Below are positions 1 through 9,256 of a stretch of 64,000 bases of DNA, piece by piece (the first letter of the stretch is position 1; the number at the start of each line of letters is the position of its first letter). The notes below the pieces were generated by a model. That model worked only from the letters and a program-made list of their open reading frames with translations. It searched no databases and was not told where the DNA came from. The stretch is from assembly GCA_903859205.1 (NCBI GenBank), contig CAIOLM010000030.1, positions 29,059-93,058 on the forward strand. Direction: 5' to 3'. Origin of the DNA: an uncultured Microbacteriaceae bacterium. Lineage in GTDB: Bacteria; Actinomycetota; Actinomycetes; Actinomycetales; Microbacteriaceae. The position numbers and the translations under genes are program-made.

Positions 1-983
1 ACCAAGTTTGCGGGGCTCGCGCCAATCTTCTCGGCGAAGTCGGCCAGCGACGCACCACGTCGCAGACGGATGAACGTGCTTCCGTCACCCTTGGGTACCG
101 AAACACCACCAAGCGAGGGTGCCTCGCGAAGCTCGAATTCAGCCCTCTTTGCGGCCTTCGACTTGCGCGACTTACTCTTTCCGCCGCCCTTACCGAAGGC
201 ACCAGCGGTTCCTCCGCCGGGACCGCGACCGCGACCGCCAGCTGCCGGACGGTTCGGGCCAAAGCCCGGGCGTCCTGCGCCAGCTCCTGCGCCACCGGGA
301 CCACCAGCACCGCCGGGACCACCAGCACCGCCGCCGAAACCGGGACGACCGCCGCCTGCCGGGCGACCTGCTCCGCCTGGGCGACCTGTTGCGCCAGCGC
401 CGGGTCCACCGGTGCCGGGGCGAGGAATGCTGCCAGGGCTCGGGCGCGTGCCCATGCCCTGTGAGGATGCGAACGGGTTGTTACCCGGACGCGGAATGTT
501 TGCGGGGCGAGCGCCCATGCCCTGTGAGGGAGCAAACGGGTTGTTGCCGGGGCGAGGGCCGCCGGCACGAGGAGCAGCAGCCGGAGCATCCGGTGCGGCA
601 TCGACGGCCGGAGCAGCTGGGGCAGCCGTGGCGGCAGGAGCGTCACCAGAGTCGGCAACGGGCGCCTTGGGGGCAGCTGGGGCAGGGGTCGATGCAGCCG
701 GAGCCGCGGGAGCGTCAGCAGTAGGAGGCGTCGATGCGGGGGCAACCTCAGCAGCCGGCGCAGCCTTGGGGGCCGCGGCGGGCTTCTCTGCGGGTGCGCC
801 AGCAGGAACCTTGGTCAGCCCCTCGGCCTCAAGCGCGGTACGCAGCTTGCGGGCAACGGGGGGTTCAATTGTCGAGGACGGTCCCTTGACGAATTCGCCC
901 AAATCTTTGAGCTTGGCGAGGGCGACTTTGCTGTCGATGCCGTATTCAGCGGCAACCTCATGTACGCGTGGTTTCGCAGCCAC
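1..983 (-). CDS. infB: Translation initiation factor IF-2 (N-terminal part, runs off left edge)
   Basis: IF-2 is the GTPase that brings initiator tRNA to the 30S subunit. Only the first 327 codons are in the window; the GTPase core lies to the left. The start is GTG at 981-983, with AGGAG just upstream. The first residues ([19 protein letters not shown]) match the IF-2 N-terminal helical domain. A long Gly/Ala/Pro/Arg-rich linker follows (about residues 60-270), then a lysine-rich stretch and the second IF-2 N domain ([20 protein letters not shown], then [14 protein letters not shown]) near the edge. Within the linker two imperfect repeats contain NPFA-SQGMG-RP. It is the last gene of the nusA-ylxR-infB run, 135 nt after ylxR. 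Its leader carries a strong hairpin over the Shine-Dalgarno. Confidence 0.96.
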   Translation of the reverse strand, partial: MAAKPRVHEVAAEYGIDSKVALAKLKDLGEFVKGPSSTIEPPVARKLRTALEAEGLTKVPAGAPAEKPAAAPKAAPAAEVAPASTPPTADAPAAPAASTPAPAAPKAPVADSGDAPAATAAPAAPAVDAAPDAPAAAPRAGGPRPGNNPFAPSQGMGARPANIPRPGNNPFASSQGMGTRPSPGSIPRPGTGGPGAGATGRPGGAGRPAGGGRPGFGGGAGGPGGAGGPGGAGAGAGRPGFGPNRPAAGGRGRGPGGGTAGAFGKGGGKSKSRKSKAAKRAEFELREAPSLGGVSVPKGDGSTFIRLRRGASLADFAEKIGASPANL

Positions 984-989
984 AATTCT

Positions 990-1020
990 CCTGTCTTAAG
1001 GTCTGAACCTGTAAGACAGG
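990..1020 (-). promoter_or_regulatory. Hairpin in the infB leader overlapping its Shine-Dalgarno
   Basis: Read on the minus strand: CCTGTCTTA, one bulged C, AGGT, loop TCAG, ACCT, TAAGACAGG. This gives 13 base pairs with one bulge and a 4-nt loop. The AGG of the Shine-Dalgarno AGGAG forms the end of the right arm, 7-8 nt before the GTG start. The folding is visible by eye; control of translation is an inference. Confidence 0.6.
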
Positions 1021-1103
1021 GTCAGACACTAAATGCGGACGGTACTCATTTCGAGCCGCTCATTAGTTGTCCATTAGCCGTTCAGCCTTTGATCGTGGGG
1101 TGC

Positions 1104-1122
1104 GTAATTCCGGCGGAATTAC
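1104..1122 (-). repeat. Inverted repeat at the end of ylxR
   Basis: GTAATTCCG, one spacer base, CGGAATTAC: perfect 9-base arms overlapping the ylxR stop codon. As RNA it could form an 8-bp stem with a 3-nt loop. There is no T-run after it, so it is not a classic terminator; it could be a processing or stability element between ylxR and infB. Confidence 0.4.
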
Positions 1123-1361
1123 CTGTCAAGAAAGCGGGTGAGAACACTGGTGTCGGTAACCGGAGCTCGAAGCGCACGACCGAAAGCCTTGCGAGTCAGA
1201 GCCACTTGGACACACTGTGCCGTGGGGTGAACCCACGAACCACGCCCGCCAGCAGTTGCTGACGAATCAACCTCGAGAACCGAATCCCGCACGATAACTC
1301 TCACGAGTGAGGAGTTTTCAGAGCGTTCCCGGCAACCGATGCAGGTTCTTGTGGGTTCCAT
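1119..1361 (-). CDS. ylxR: YlxR family RNA-binding protein (DUF448)
   Basis: An 80-residue basic protein with the two YlxR signatures: the Cys pair at the N-terminus (RTCIGCRER, residues 5-13) and the GGRGSWVHP turn (about residues 38-46). YlxR proteins are small RNA-binding, nucleoid- or RNase P-associated factors usually found between nusA and infB, exactly as here. The ATG at 1359-1361 starts 9 nt after the nusA stop, so the gene is translated from the same message. Length is typical for actinobacteria. Confidence 0.93.
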   Translation of the reverse strand: MEPTRTCIGCRERSENSSLVRVIVRDSVLEVDSSATAGGRGSWVHPTAQCVQVALTRKAFGRALRAPVTDTSVLTRFLDR

Positions 1362-1370
1362 TCTACCGGA

Positions 1371-2420
1371 TTACTCCGTGGGCATCGCGCTGTCTGGCTG
1401 GATGTCGATCTTGGCACCCGTGAGACGAGCTGCCAGACGAGCATTCTGGCCGCCGTTGCCGATAGCCAGCGAGAGCTGGAAGTCGGGAACGAAGGCGCGA
1501 ACGGCCTTGAACGTGGGGTCAACCATGTCGACGCGAGTCACCTTTGCCGGCGAGAGGGCGTTCGAGACAAACTGCTGCAGGTCATCCGAATAGTCGACGA
1601 TGTCAATCTTCTCGTCGTAGAGTTCCTCGGTTACGGCACGAACGCGACGGCCGAGCTCACCAATACAGGCGCCCTTTGCGTTGATCGCGGGGTCGTTCGC
1701 CTTGACGGCAATCTTGGTGCGGTGCCCGGGCTCGCGCGAAAGTGAAACAATCTCGACCAGGCCATTGGCGATCTCGGGAACTTCGAGCGCAAACAGCTTG
1801 CGAACGAGCTGCGGGTGAGTTCGCGAAACGGTGACCTGCGGCCCCTTGGTTCCCTTGGCAACCTTGACCACCAAGAAGCGCATGCGCGTTCCGTGGGTGT
1901 ACTCCTCGGTCGGGACCTGCTCCTCGGGGGTGAGCATGGCTTCGACCGTACCGAGATCAACCTGAACCATCTTGGGGTTCGTGCCCTGCTGAATCACTCC
2001 AGCAATGATGTCGCCCTCGCGCCCCTTGAACTCACCCAGTACTGCGTCGTCTTGAATTTCGCGCATGCGCTGCGCAATGACCTGCTTTGCAGCGAAGGCG
2101 GCGATTCGACCGAAATCGTCGGGGGTCACATCTGATTCACCGATGAGAGCGCCCTCATCGTCGTACTCGGGAGCGAACACGGTCACGATGCCGGTCTTAC
2201 GGTCAAGGTGAGCGCGACCCTCGGGAAGCTCAACGGGCGGACGCGGTGCGGGCTTGCCGTCGTCACCCTTGGGGCGCTCGACGCGTGGCGGAGGGTTCAT
2301 CTGCAGTTCGTGCTTCTGGTAGGCCGTCAAAATGGCCTGCTCGAGAATCTCGCACAGCTCTTCGAATGGGATGCCCCGTTCGGTTTCCATCAACTTGAGA
2401 ACTCTGAGATCGATGTCCAC
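1371..2420 (-). CDS. nusA: Transcription termination/antitermination factor NusA
   Basis: NusA binds RNA polymerase and nascent RNA, controlling pausing, Rho- and hairpin-dependent termination and antitermination. The 349 residues match the actinobacterial length. The order is the N-terminal RNAP-binding domain (1-130, MDIDLRVLKLMETERGIPFE), an S1 domain (from REGD at about 133 to 200), KH1 (around the GACIG turn, residues 250-290) and KH2 (LAIGNGGQNARLAARLTG, about 318-335). It lacks the C-terminal acidic repeats of E. coli NusA, as is normal outside proteobacteria. The start is GTG with GAGGAG 7 nt upstream. It follows proS and leads into ylxR and infB. Confidence 0.97.
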   Translation of the reverse strand: MDIDLRVLKLMETERGIPFEELCEILEQAILTAYQKHELQMNPPPRVERPKGDDGKPAPRPPVELPEGRAHLDRKTGIVTVFAPEYDDEGALIGESDVTPDDFGRIAAFAAKQVIAQRMREIQDDAVLGEFKGREGDIIAGVIQQGTNPKMVQVDLGTVEAMLTPEEQVPTEEYTHGTRMRFLVVKVAKGTKGPQVTVSRTHPQLVRKLFALEVPEIANGLVEIVSLSREPGHRTKIAVKANDPAINAKGACIGELGRRVRAVTEELYDEKIDIVDYSDDLQQFVSNALSPAKVTRVDMVDPTFKAVRAFVPDFQLSLAIGNGGQNARLAARLTGAKIDIQPDSAMPTE

Positions 2421-2450
2421 GGTGGGCTCCTCTATTCATACCTGCGATCG

Positions 2451-2495
2451 TTCGGAAAAATCTTTCCGAATCACAAGATTAGCCCAGTGTTGGGC
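2451..2495 (-). promoter_or_regulatory. Two consecutive hairpins between proS and nusA
   Basis: On the minus strand, GCCCA-ACAC-TGGGC (2482-2495) is followed by TTCGGAAA-GATT-TTTCCGAA (2451-2470), an 8-bp perfect stem. They lie in the 106-nt gap after the proS stop and before nusA. No long T-run follows, so this may be a weak terminator, an RNA-processing site or a nusA leader element. Function is inferred. Confidence 0.4.
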
Positions 2496-2526
2496 GCGGG
2501 GGAATTCGAGGCGAAGTTTGCTGGCA

Positions 2527-4278
2527 CTAGCGCGAAAGCGCTGCGACCACGTCGGCCAATGGAATGCTCGTGCGCTCGTTGCTGCGGCGGTCCCACAGCT
2601 CAACGACGCCGTCAGCCAAGCCCTTGCCCACAATGACAATCTTGGGCACACCAACGAGCTCAGCGTCACCGAACTTGACGCCCGGCGAAACCTTGACTCG
2701 GTCGTCGTAGAGCACATCAAAGCGAGCCTTCTCGAGCTCTGCAACAATGCCCTCTGCGGCCGTGTAGACCTCGTCGTCTTTGCCTGTGGCAATGACGTGC
2801 ACATCGAACGGCGAAACTGCCTCGGGCCAGATCAGGCCCTTCTCATCGTTGTTATTCTCAGCAATCACGGCGAGGATGCGCGTCACACCGATTCCGTAAG
2901 AACCCATGGTGACCGTGACGAGCTTTCCGTTCTCGTCGAGAACCTTGAGCCCGAGAGCTTCGGCGTACTTGCGACCGAGCTGGAAGACGTGTCCGATTTC
3001 CATTCCGCGCGCGATTTCGACCGGACCGGAACCGTCGGGAGCGGGATCGCCGGGGCGAACATCCGACATCTCAATGACGCCATCGGCTAAGAAGTCACGA
3101 CCGGCAACGACGTTCACTGCGTGCTTGCCATCGACGTTTGCGCCGGTGACCCAGCTCGAACCATCGACCACGCGAGGGTCGACGAAGTAGCGAATCTTGG
3201 CCGAACCCTTTTCGCCGAGCACCTGACCGGCAGCAGACCAGGGGCCGATGTAGCCCTTGATGAGTGACTTGTTCTTGGCGAAGTCGGCCTCGGTCGCCGG
3301 CTCAACCTCGGCCGGTGAGAAGGCGACCTCGACGCGAGCGAGTTCTACCTCGCGGTCGCCAGGCAATCCCAGCGCAATGATTTCGCGAGTGCCGTCGAGG
3401 TGTGTCAGCGCAAGAATGACGTTCTTTAGGGTGTCGGCAGCCGTGTATTTCGAGCCTCCGGCATTGAGAGTCTCGACCAGTGTGTCAATCGTGGCGCTGT
3501 TCGGGGTGTCAACGATTTCTGCCGCAGGCTGCCCGGCAATGTCGATCGGCGCCGGGCGCACGGTTTCGAAGGCCTCGATGTTTGCGGCGTATCCGCCAGC
3601 CGTTCGAACGAAAGAGTCTTCGCCGACCTCGGTGGGGTGCAAGAACTCTTCGGAGCGCGAGCCACCCATGGCACCGGCATCGGCTTTGACAATCACGTAC
3701 TCGAGTCCGAGGCGGCTGAAGATGCGCTCGTACGCGTCGCGCTGCGCCTGGTAGCTGGCGACCAGACCCTCGTCGGTGTAGTCGAACGAGTAGGCATCTT
3801 TCATGCTGAACTCGCGGCCGCGCAGAAGACCTGCGCGCGGCCGAGCCTCGTCGCGGTACTTGTCTTGGATCTGATACAGCGTGACGGGCAAGTCTTTGTA
3901 GGAGCCGTAGAGATCTTTCACCAGAAGCGTGAAGGCCTCTTCGTGGGTGGGTGCCAACAGATAGTCGGCGTCTTTGCGGTCTTTCACACGAAAGATGCCG
4001 TCGCCGTACTCTTCCCATCGACCGGTGACCTCGTAGGGCTCCTTGGGTAGCAGAGCCGGGAAGTGAACCTCTTGCGCGCCGGCAGCGGTCATCTCTTCGC
4101 GAACAATCTGCTCAACCTTGCGACGAACACGAAGGCCCAGCGGCAACCACGCAAAGATTCCCGGGGCCTGGCGACGGATGTACCCGGCGCGAAGCAGCAG
4201 GCGGTGGCTCGTTACCTCAGCGTCGCTAGGGTCTTCACGGAGCGTTCGCAGAAAGAGTTCAGAAAGTCGTGTTGGCAC
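2527..4278 (-). CDS. proS: Prolyl-tRNA synthetase (bacterial type with editing insertion)
   Basis: ProS charges tRNA-Pro with proline in the cytoplasm. The protein begins [17 protein letters not shown], the conserved bacterial ProRS N-terminus, if the GTG at 4276-4278 is used. This gives 583 residues, and a 20-residue upstream extension (to 4338) is not family-like. Class II motifs are visible (the [19 protein letters not shown] region; the [12 protein letters not shown] segment near residue 145). An editing domain insert lies at about residues 225-400, and the anticodon-binding domain is C-terminal. A TAACAT hexamer 7 nt before the GTG overlaps the stop of the upstream MFS gene and could give a leaderless transcript; there is no Shine-Dalgarno. 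Confidence 0.96.
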   Translation of the reverse strand: MPTRLSELFLRTLREDPSDAEVTSHRLLLRAGYIRRQAPGIFAWLPLGLRVRRKVEQIVREEMTAAGAQEVHFPALLPKEPYEVTGRWEEYGDGIFRVKDRKDADYLLAPTHEEAFTLLVKDLYGSYKDLPVTLYQIQDKYRDEARPRAGLLRGREFSMKDAYSFDYTDEGLVASYQAQRDAYERIFSRLGLEYVIVKADAGAMGGSRSEEFLHPTEVGEDSFVRTAGGYAANIEAFETVRPAPIDIAGQPAAEIVDTPNSATIDTLVETLNAGGSKYTAADTLKNVILALTHLDGTREIIALGLPGDREVELARVEVAFSPAEVEPATEADFAKNKSLIKGYIGPWSAAGQVLGEKGSAKIRYFVDPRVVDGSSWVTGANVDGKHAVNVVAGRDFLADGVIEMSDVRPGDPAPDGSGPVEIARGMEIGHVFQLGRKYAEALGLKVLDENGKLVTVTMGSYGIGVTRILAVIAENNNDEKGLIWPEAVSPFDVHVIATGKDDEVYTAAEGIVAELEKARFDVLYDDRVKVSPGVKFGDAELVGVPKIVIVGKGLADGVVELWDRRSNERTSIPLADVVAALSR

Positions 4279-4285
4279 GGGTTCA

Positions 4286-4291
4286 ATGTTA
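4286..4291 (-). promoter_or_regulatory. Predicted -10 element for proS (leaderless)
   Basis: TAACAT on the minus strand, followed by 7 nt and the proS GTG. The TAA of the hexamer is also the stop codon of the MFS gene. No clear -35 was seen. Confidence 0.45.
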
Positions 4292-5557
4292 GGCGGTCGG
4301 GGCGACTCGAGTGCGCGAGCGCACCAGAAGCACCACACCCATCACCACAACGGTGGACGCGATGGTGACCGAATTCAACGGGCCGAAGCCGATTAGCGCG
4401 AGGGTGAGACCAGCCAGCGCACCCGAGGCGGCTCCGGTCAGGCTCATGACAGTGTCGGAAAGACCCTGCACGGTGGTGCGGTCCTCGGCAGCGACGCTCT
4501 CGGTCAGCAGTGCTGAACCGGCGACCGTGGATGCAGACCAGCCCAGTCCCAGCAGGATCATGGCCGTCACTACGGCGGTCATGTTTTCTGGGGCAATGGT
4601 GTTTGCGACAAGCGCCCCGACGAGCATCAACTGGCCAAGCACTATGACGGCGACTCGACCGAAGCGGTCAGACAGCCAGCCAAATATCGGCGAGAGGCCA
4701 TACATTCCTGCGGTGTGCAGGCTGACGGTCAGACCGATGAGCGGCAGTGCCACCTCCATCATCGAGAGGTGCACCGGGGTCATCGACATGATGCCGACCA
4801 TCACGCCGTGACTAAGCGCCATGGCAACAACCGCCGCCGCCGCGAGCGGGGTGACTCGCAGAATGCCGAACGCCGCGCGCAGGCTGCGTTTGTTCGTAGC
4901 GACCTCGGTGCCGTCGGCAACACGCTGCGCGCGGGCCTCGAGCAGCGGGTCGGGTCGCAATCCGATTGTGTAGAAGACAACGCCGACGGCGTAGAAGAAC
5001 GCACCGATAACGAACGCACCGGCCAGGGGAGGCAGCCCGAGCGTTTCACCAAGAGCGTCCCCCGGGGCCACCAGGTTGGGGCCAATGACGACACCGATTG
5101 TTGTGGCCCAGACCACCATCGAGAGGTCACGGGCGCGCGTGCTCGGCTCGGCTAAGTCGGTTGCAGCAAACCGAGTTTGCAGGTTGGCCGCATTGCCGGC
5201 ACCAACCAGGGCGATGCCCACAATGAAGAGCGGGAAGCTTTGCGCCACATCGGCGAAAACAACGATGGTCGCACCCACGGCAGCGACGCCCAAACCGAGT
5301 GAGAGCGCCATACGACGACCCCACCGGTTTGCGTATCGAGCCAGGGGAAAAGCAAGGATGGCCGTGCCGAGCGTCGCGAATGTTGCCGACAAGCCTCCGA
5401 GCGCGGGCGTGCCACTGATGTGGGCCGCCATCAGCGAGCCAATCGAGAACGAAGCGCCGGTGCCGAGCGCGCCGACAACCTGGCCAATGGCCAGGATCGT
5501 AAGGATTTTTCGCTGCAATCCGCGACGCGGACTGTTGGGAGTAGCCATCAGACTCAC
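4289..5557 (-). CDS. MFS transporter, function unknown
   Basis: A 422-residue inner-membrane protein of the major facilitator superfamily with about 12 hydrophobic segments. The loop between helices 2 and 3 carries the MFS signature ([11 protein letters not shown], about residues 75-85), and a second copy lies in the C-terminal half ([12 protein letters not shown]). The two-fold repeat and a short cytoplasmic middle loop (about residues 205-225) fit a sugar- or drug-efflux-type MFS. The substrate cannot be told from sequence. The listed start is GTG at 5557, overlapping none of ispG; an ATG three codons in (5548) is an equally good start. It sits between ispG and proS and is probably co-transcribed with ispG. 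Confidence 0.9.
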   Translation of the reverse strand: MSLMATPNSPRRGLQRKILTILAIGQVVGALGTGASFSIGSLMAAHISGTPALGGLSATFATLGTAILAFPLARYANRWGRRMALSLGLGVAAVGATIVVFADVAQSFPLFIVGIALVGAGNAANLQTRFAATDLAEPSTRARDLSMVVWATTIGVVIGPNLVAPGDALGETLGLPPLAGAFVIGAFFYAVGVVFYTIGLRPDPLLEARAQRVADGTEVATNKRSLRAAFGILRVTPLAAAAVVAMALSHGVMVGIMSMTPVHLSMMEVALPLIGLTVSLHTAGMYGLSPIFGWLSDRFGRVAVIVLGQLMLVGALVANTIAPENMTAVVTAMILLGLGWSASTVAGSALLTESVAAEDRTTVQGLSDTVMSLTGAASGALAGLTLALIGFGPLNSVTIASTVVVMGVVLLVRSRTRVAPTA

Positions 5558-5560
5558 GCG

Positions 5561-6709
5561 CTACGGCGTGATGACCTCGACCGAGCCACTTTCGGCGTTC
5601 GGCATGGCATCTGCCAGGCGCTGTGCCTCTTCGATGAGCGTCGCAACGATTTCGCTCTCGGGCACGGTCTTGATGACCTCACCCTTGACGAAAATCTGAC
5701 CCTTGCCGTTTCCAGAGGCCACACCGAGGTCTGCCTCACGGGCCTCACCCGGGCCGTTCACGACACAGCCCATCACGGCCACGCGCAACGGAACAGTCAC
5801 GTGCCTGAGCCCCTCGGTCACATCGTTCGCGAGTGTGTAGACGTCAACCTGAGCGCGGCCGCAGCTTGGGCACGAGACGATTTCAAGCTTGCGCTCGCGC
5901 AGGTTAAGTGACTGCAGAATCTGTAGGCCGACCTTGACCTCTTCGGCGGGAGGCGCCGAGAGCGAAACGCGAATGGTGTCGCCGATACCTTCACCGAGCA
6001 GAATTCCGAACGCCGTTGCCGACTTGATCGTGCCTTGGAACGAGGGGCCCGCCTCGGTTACTCCGAGGTGCAATGGCCAGTCGCCGCGCTCAGCAAGCAG
6101 GCGATATGCCTTGACCATAACCACGGGGTCATTGTGCTTGACCGAAATCTTGAAGTCGTGGAAGTCGTGCTCTTCGAACAGACTGGCCTCCCACACGGCG
6201 CTCTCAACGAGCGCCTCGGGGGTTGCCTTGCCGTACTTTTCGAGCAAGCGGGGGTCGAGTGAACCGGCGTTAACACCTATGCGGATGCTGACATCTGCTG
6301 CCTTGGCGCGCTTGGCGATCTCGGCGACCTGGTCGTCAAACTTGCGAATGTTGCCCGGGTTTACGCGAACGGCGGCACAGCCGGCGTCGATTGCCGTGTA
6401 AACGTAATTGGGCTGGAAGTGGATGTCGGCGATAACCGGAATCTGGCTCTTCTTGGCAATGATGTGCAGAACATCAGCATCGTCGCGGCTGGGAACGGCG
6501 ACGCGCACGATGTCACAGCCGCTGGCGGTGAGCTCGGCGATCTGCTGCAGAGTGGAGTTGATGTCGGTCGTGGGAGTGGTCGTCATGGACTGCACACTCA
6601 CCTGAGCATTGCCGCCAACGAGCACCTTGCCCACTTTGATCTGACGCGAGACGCGACGAGGGGCGAGAGTCTCAGGGACTTTGGGCATTCCAAGATTTAC
6701 TGCGGACAC
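5561..6709 (-). CDS. ispG: 4-hydroxy-3-methylbut-2-en-1-yl diphosphate synthase (IspG/GcpE)
   Basis: Catalyses the penultimate step of the MEP isoprenoid pathway, reductively opening the cyclic diphosphate MEcPP to HMBPP with a [4Fe-4S] cluster. The 382 residues carry the N-terminal TIM-barrel part ([20 protein letters not shown] region) and the C-terminal cluster domain. The three cysteine ligands are visible at about 280 and 283 ([11 protein letters not shown]) and 314 ([12 protein letters not shown]), together with the nearby glutamate ligand. Its neighbour dxr is an earlier step of the same pathway, with only the membrane protease between them. The stop is TAG, 3 nt before the MFS start. 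Confidence 0.97.
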   Translation of the reverse strand: MSAVNLGMPKVPETLAPRRVSRQIKVGKVLVGGNAQVSVQSMTTTPTTDINSTLQQIAELTASGCDIVRVAVPSRDDADVLHIIAKKSQIPVIADIHFQPNYVYTAIDAGCAAVRVNPGNIRKFDDQVAEIAKRAKAADVSIRIGVNAGSLDPRLLEKYGKATPEALVESAVWEASLFEEHDFHDFKISVKHNDPVVMVKAYRLLAERGDWPLHLGVTEAGPSFQGTIKSATAFGILLGEGIGDTIRVSLSAPPAEEVKVGLQILQSLNLRERKLEIVSCPSCGRAQVDVYTLANDVTEGLRHVTVPLRVAVMGCVVNGPGEAREADLGVASGNGKGQIFVKGEVIKTVPESEIVATLIEEAQRLADAMPNAESGSVEVITP

Positions 6710-6769
6710 GCTCTCAGCCTAGCGACCAGACGGGCGCGACCACAGCGTGCGTGCAGACGGGCGCTCGAC

Positions 6770-8107
6770 CTAAAAAATCGAGACCGGCTTAACGATGTCC
6801 GCGTAGATGAGAAGTGCGCTCATCGCCATCAGGGCGACCATCACGATAAAGGTCAACGGCATAAGCACCGAGGCGTCAAACGGGCCCGGATCGGCTTTTT
6901 TGCGCCACTTGGCCCACTGGCGTCGAGCACCCTCCCACAGCGCGCTCGCAATGTGTCCGCCATCGAGGGGCAACAACGGGATGAGGTTGAACACAAACAG
7001 AGCCACGTTCAGTGAGGCAAGAATTCCGATGAGTGAGGCGGCCTTGGCCGTGGGGTCAACAAGTTCGGTGCTCGCAATCTCACCGGCAACTCGTCCAACG
7101 CCGACAACGCTGATGGGGCCGTCGACCTGGCGCGGTGCGGAGCCAAATGCGGCCTGACCCACATCACCGATACGCGCCGGCAGGTTTGCCAAGAGGTTGA
7201 CAGTACCGCCGATGGTCTGTCCCATCATGGGGAACACCTCGGTGATGGGCTGCGCCACGAGACCCGAAGTCGGGGCGAGACCCACAAAACCGGTCTCTTG
7301 AGTGACGAGCTTGCCATCGGCTCCGCGAACCGGCTGGCCGCTGGCGTCGGTGACGTAGCGTTGGGCCAGCGTTGGCGTAACCACGATGTCTTGGGTTTTT
7401 CCGCCGCGCTCAATTTCAAACGTGAGTGGCTTGCCCGCCGAGGAGCGGATGATTTCGGTGCCGCTGTTCCACGAGGTCACGGCCACGCCATCGATGGACA
7501 GAATCTTGTCGCCTGGCTTGAGCCCGGCTGCTGCACCCGGGGCAACTGGGTCATTGGCTGAGCACGTGGTTTGAGCTGAGCTGACGGGAATCACGCACTC
7601 AGAAACACTTGCGAGAGTCGTGGTCGCACCCGGCCTGCCAAAACCGACAATCAGAATCGCAAAAAGAACGAAGGCGAGCACGAGATTCATGAACGGGCCG
7701 CCGAACATCACGATGATGCGCTTCCAGATGGGCAGACGATAGAAAGCCCGTGACTCATCGAAGGCCTCGAGCGATTCGGCGTTGGCTTCACGGGCATCCT
7801 GAACGATTTTGGAGAAGAGGCCGCGCAAACGACCGCGCTTGGCGCCAGCTTCGTCGGTGGGCGAGGTTCCCGGGTACATGCCCGCAATCGAGATGTAGCC
7901 GCCGAGGGGAATTGCCTTGATGCCATATTCGGTTTCACCGAACTTCTTGCTGAAGATTTTGGGGCCGAATCCGATGAAGTATTTACCGACCGGCACCTTG
8001 AAAAGCTTGGCGGGCAACAGGTGCCCGAGCTCGTGCAAGCCGATCGACAGCGCGAGGCCGATCAGAAAGAGAACGATGCCGAGAAGGTACAACCAAAAAG
8101 TGCTCAC
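6770..8107 (-). CDS. Site-2 membrane zinc metalloprotease (RseP / Rip1 type, M50)
   Basis: A 445-residue membrane protease that cuts transmembrane anti-sigma factors or leftover signal peptides inside the membrane. The zinc site HELGH is in the first transmembrane helix (His25, Glu26, His29). The third zinc ligand motif LDGGH lies near residue 390 in the C-terminal membrane part, and a PDZ domain sits between (GLKPGDKILSIDGVAV, about residues 195-210). The start is GTG at 8105-8107. Position between dxr and ispG is the usual one in actinobacteria (rip1 order). No partner anti-sigma factor is in the window. Confidence 0.94.
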   Translation of the reverse strand: MSTFWLYLLGIVLFLIGLALSIGLHELGHLLPAKLFKVPVGKYFIGFGPKIFSKKFGETEYGIKAIPLGGYISIAGMYPGTSPTDEAGAKRGRLRGLFSKIVQDAREANAESLEAFDESRAFYRLPIWKRIIVMFGGPFMNLVLAFVLFAILIVGFGRPGATTTLASVSECVIPVSSAQTTCSANDPVAPGAAAGLKPGDKILSIDGVAVTSWNSGTEIIRSSAGKPLTFEIERGGKTQDIVVTPTLAQRYVTDASGQPVRGADGKLVTQETGFVGLAPTSGLVAQPITEVFPMMGQTIGGTVNLLANLPARIGDVGQAAFGSAPRQVDGPISVVGVGRVAGEIASTELVDPTAKAASLIGILASLNVALFVFNLIPLLPLDGGHIASALWEGARRQWAKWRKKADPGPFDASVLMPLTFIVMVALMAMSALLIYADIVKPVSIF

Positions 8108-8116
8108 GAAAGCACC

Positions 8117-9205
8117 CTAGGAACCCAGTCTGACAATCTGCTGGTCGGCGCGTGTGCGAGCGCTGACTTCAGCCTCGAGAACGCTCTCACGCGTGAGCTC
8201 GCGAACTGACTCGTGCTCATCAACCACCGCTCGAACGACGTCGAGAATGTCGAGATAGCCAATCGCACCGGCATGAAAGGCGTAGACGGCTTGCTCGTTC
8301 GCCGCGTTGAATACCGCCGGATAGGTTCCGCCAGCGGTGCCGACCTGCTTCGCCAGAGCAACTGCAGGAAACGCTTCTTCGTCGAGGGGCTCGAACGCCC
8401 AGGCTGAGGCCTTCGTCCAGTCAAGGGGAACACCAACTCCGGCGACGCGGTGCGGCCAGTCGAGTCCGAGCGCGATGGGAAGGCGCATGTCGGGCGGTGA
8501 TGCCTGAGCGATGGTGGAACCATCCACGAATTCGACCATGGAGTGCACGATGGACTGCGGGTGAACCGTCACGTCGATGTTCTCGAACGGGATGTCAAAC
8601 AGCAGGTGCGCCTCAATAACTTCGAGGCCCTTGTTAACCAAGGTCGAGGAGTTCGTAGTCACCACAACGCCCATGTCCCAGGTCGGATGCGCGAGAGCCT
8701 GTTGCGGGGTCACCGATGCCAACTCGGCTCGCGTGCGCCCGCGAAACGGGCCGCCCGAAGCAGTCAGGACAAGCCGGCGAACCTCGCCATGCGTGCCCGA
8801 GGTGAGGCACTGGGCAATCGCGCTGTGCTCTGAATCAACAGGAACAATCTGCCCGGGCTTGGCCAGCGAGGTGACCAACGAGCCACCAACGATCAAGCTC
8901 TCTTTATTTGCGAGGGCCAGCGTGGCTCCGGATTCGAGGGCAGCGAGTGTTGGCCCGAGCCCGACCGAGCCCGTGATGCCGTTGAGCACGACATCTGCTT
9001 CCACGGAGCGGACGAGCGCTTCGGCGTCGACAGCTCCAAGGGCAACTTCGCGCACGCCAAATTCAGCGGCCTGGGCATCCACCAGCTCACGATTGGAACC
9101 GGCAGCAAGGCCTACGACCTCGAAGCGGTCAGGGTTGGCGCGAATAACGTCAAGAGCCTGGGTACCGATGGACCCGGTCGAACCGAGAATGAGAACGCGC
9201 CGCAC
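8117..9205 (-). CDS. dxr: 1-deoxy-D-xylulose 5-phosphate reductoisomerase
   Basis: First committed enzyme of the MEP pathway, converting DXP to MEP with NADPH. The 362 residues begin with the NADPH-binding [14 protein letters not shown] (residues 8-21). The catalytic segments NKESLIVGG and [11 protein letters not shown] (about residues 105-135) and the ASGGPFRGR substrate loop are all present. The start is GTG at 9203-9205. It heads the long minus-strand run dxr-rseP-ispG-MFS-proS-nusA-ylxR-infB and is divergent from gabT across 51 nt. Confidence 0.97.
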   Translation of the reverse strand: MRRVLILGSTGSIGTQALDVIRANPDRFEVVGLAAGSNRELVDAQAAEFGVREVALGAVDAEALVRSVEADVVLNGITGSVGLGPTLAALESGATLALANKESLIVGGSLVTSLAKPGQIVPVDSEHSAIAQCLTSGTHGEVRRLVLTASGGPFRGRTRAELASVTPQQALAHPTWDMGVVVTTNSSTLVNKGLEVIEAHLLFDIPFENIDVTVHPQSIVHSMVEFVDGSTIAQASPPDMRLPIALGLDWPHRVAGVGVPLDWTKASAWAFEPLDEEAFPAVALAKQVGTAGGTYPAVFNAANEQAVYAFHAGAIGYLDILDVVRAVVDEHESVRELTRESVLEAEVSARTRADQQIVRLGS

Positions 9206-9244
9206 GATGTCTATCTTCTCACCTGCGAAAGGCCCTCAGGCTCG

Positions 9245-9250
9245 TAAACT
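9245..9250 (+). promoter_or_regulatory. Predicted -10 element for gabT (leaderless)
   Basis: TAAACT, then 6 nt, then the gabT ATG. No Shine-Dalgarno at normal distance and no clear -35. Transcription would start at or beside the ATG. Confidence 0.5.
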
Positions 9251-9256
9251 GTAGGC

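Noticed and set aside
70..999. Long plus-strand open frame of 309 codons rich in Pro, Gly and Ala
   Set aside because: It is the complement of the infB linker; high G+C removes stops in shadow frames and the infB frame is clearly the coding one.
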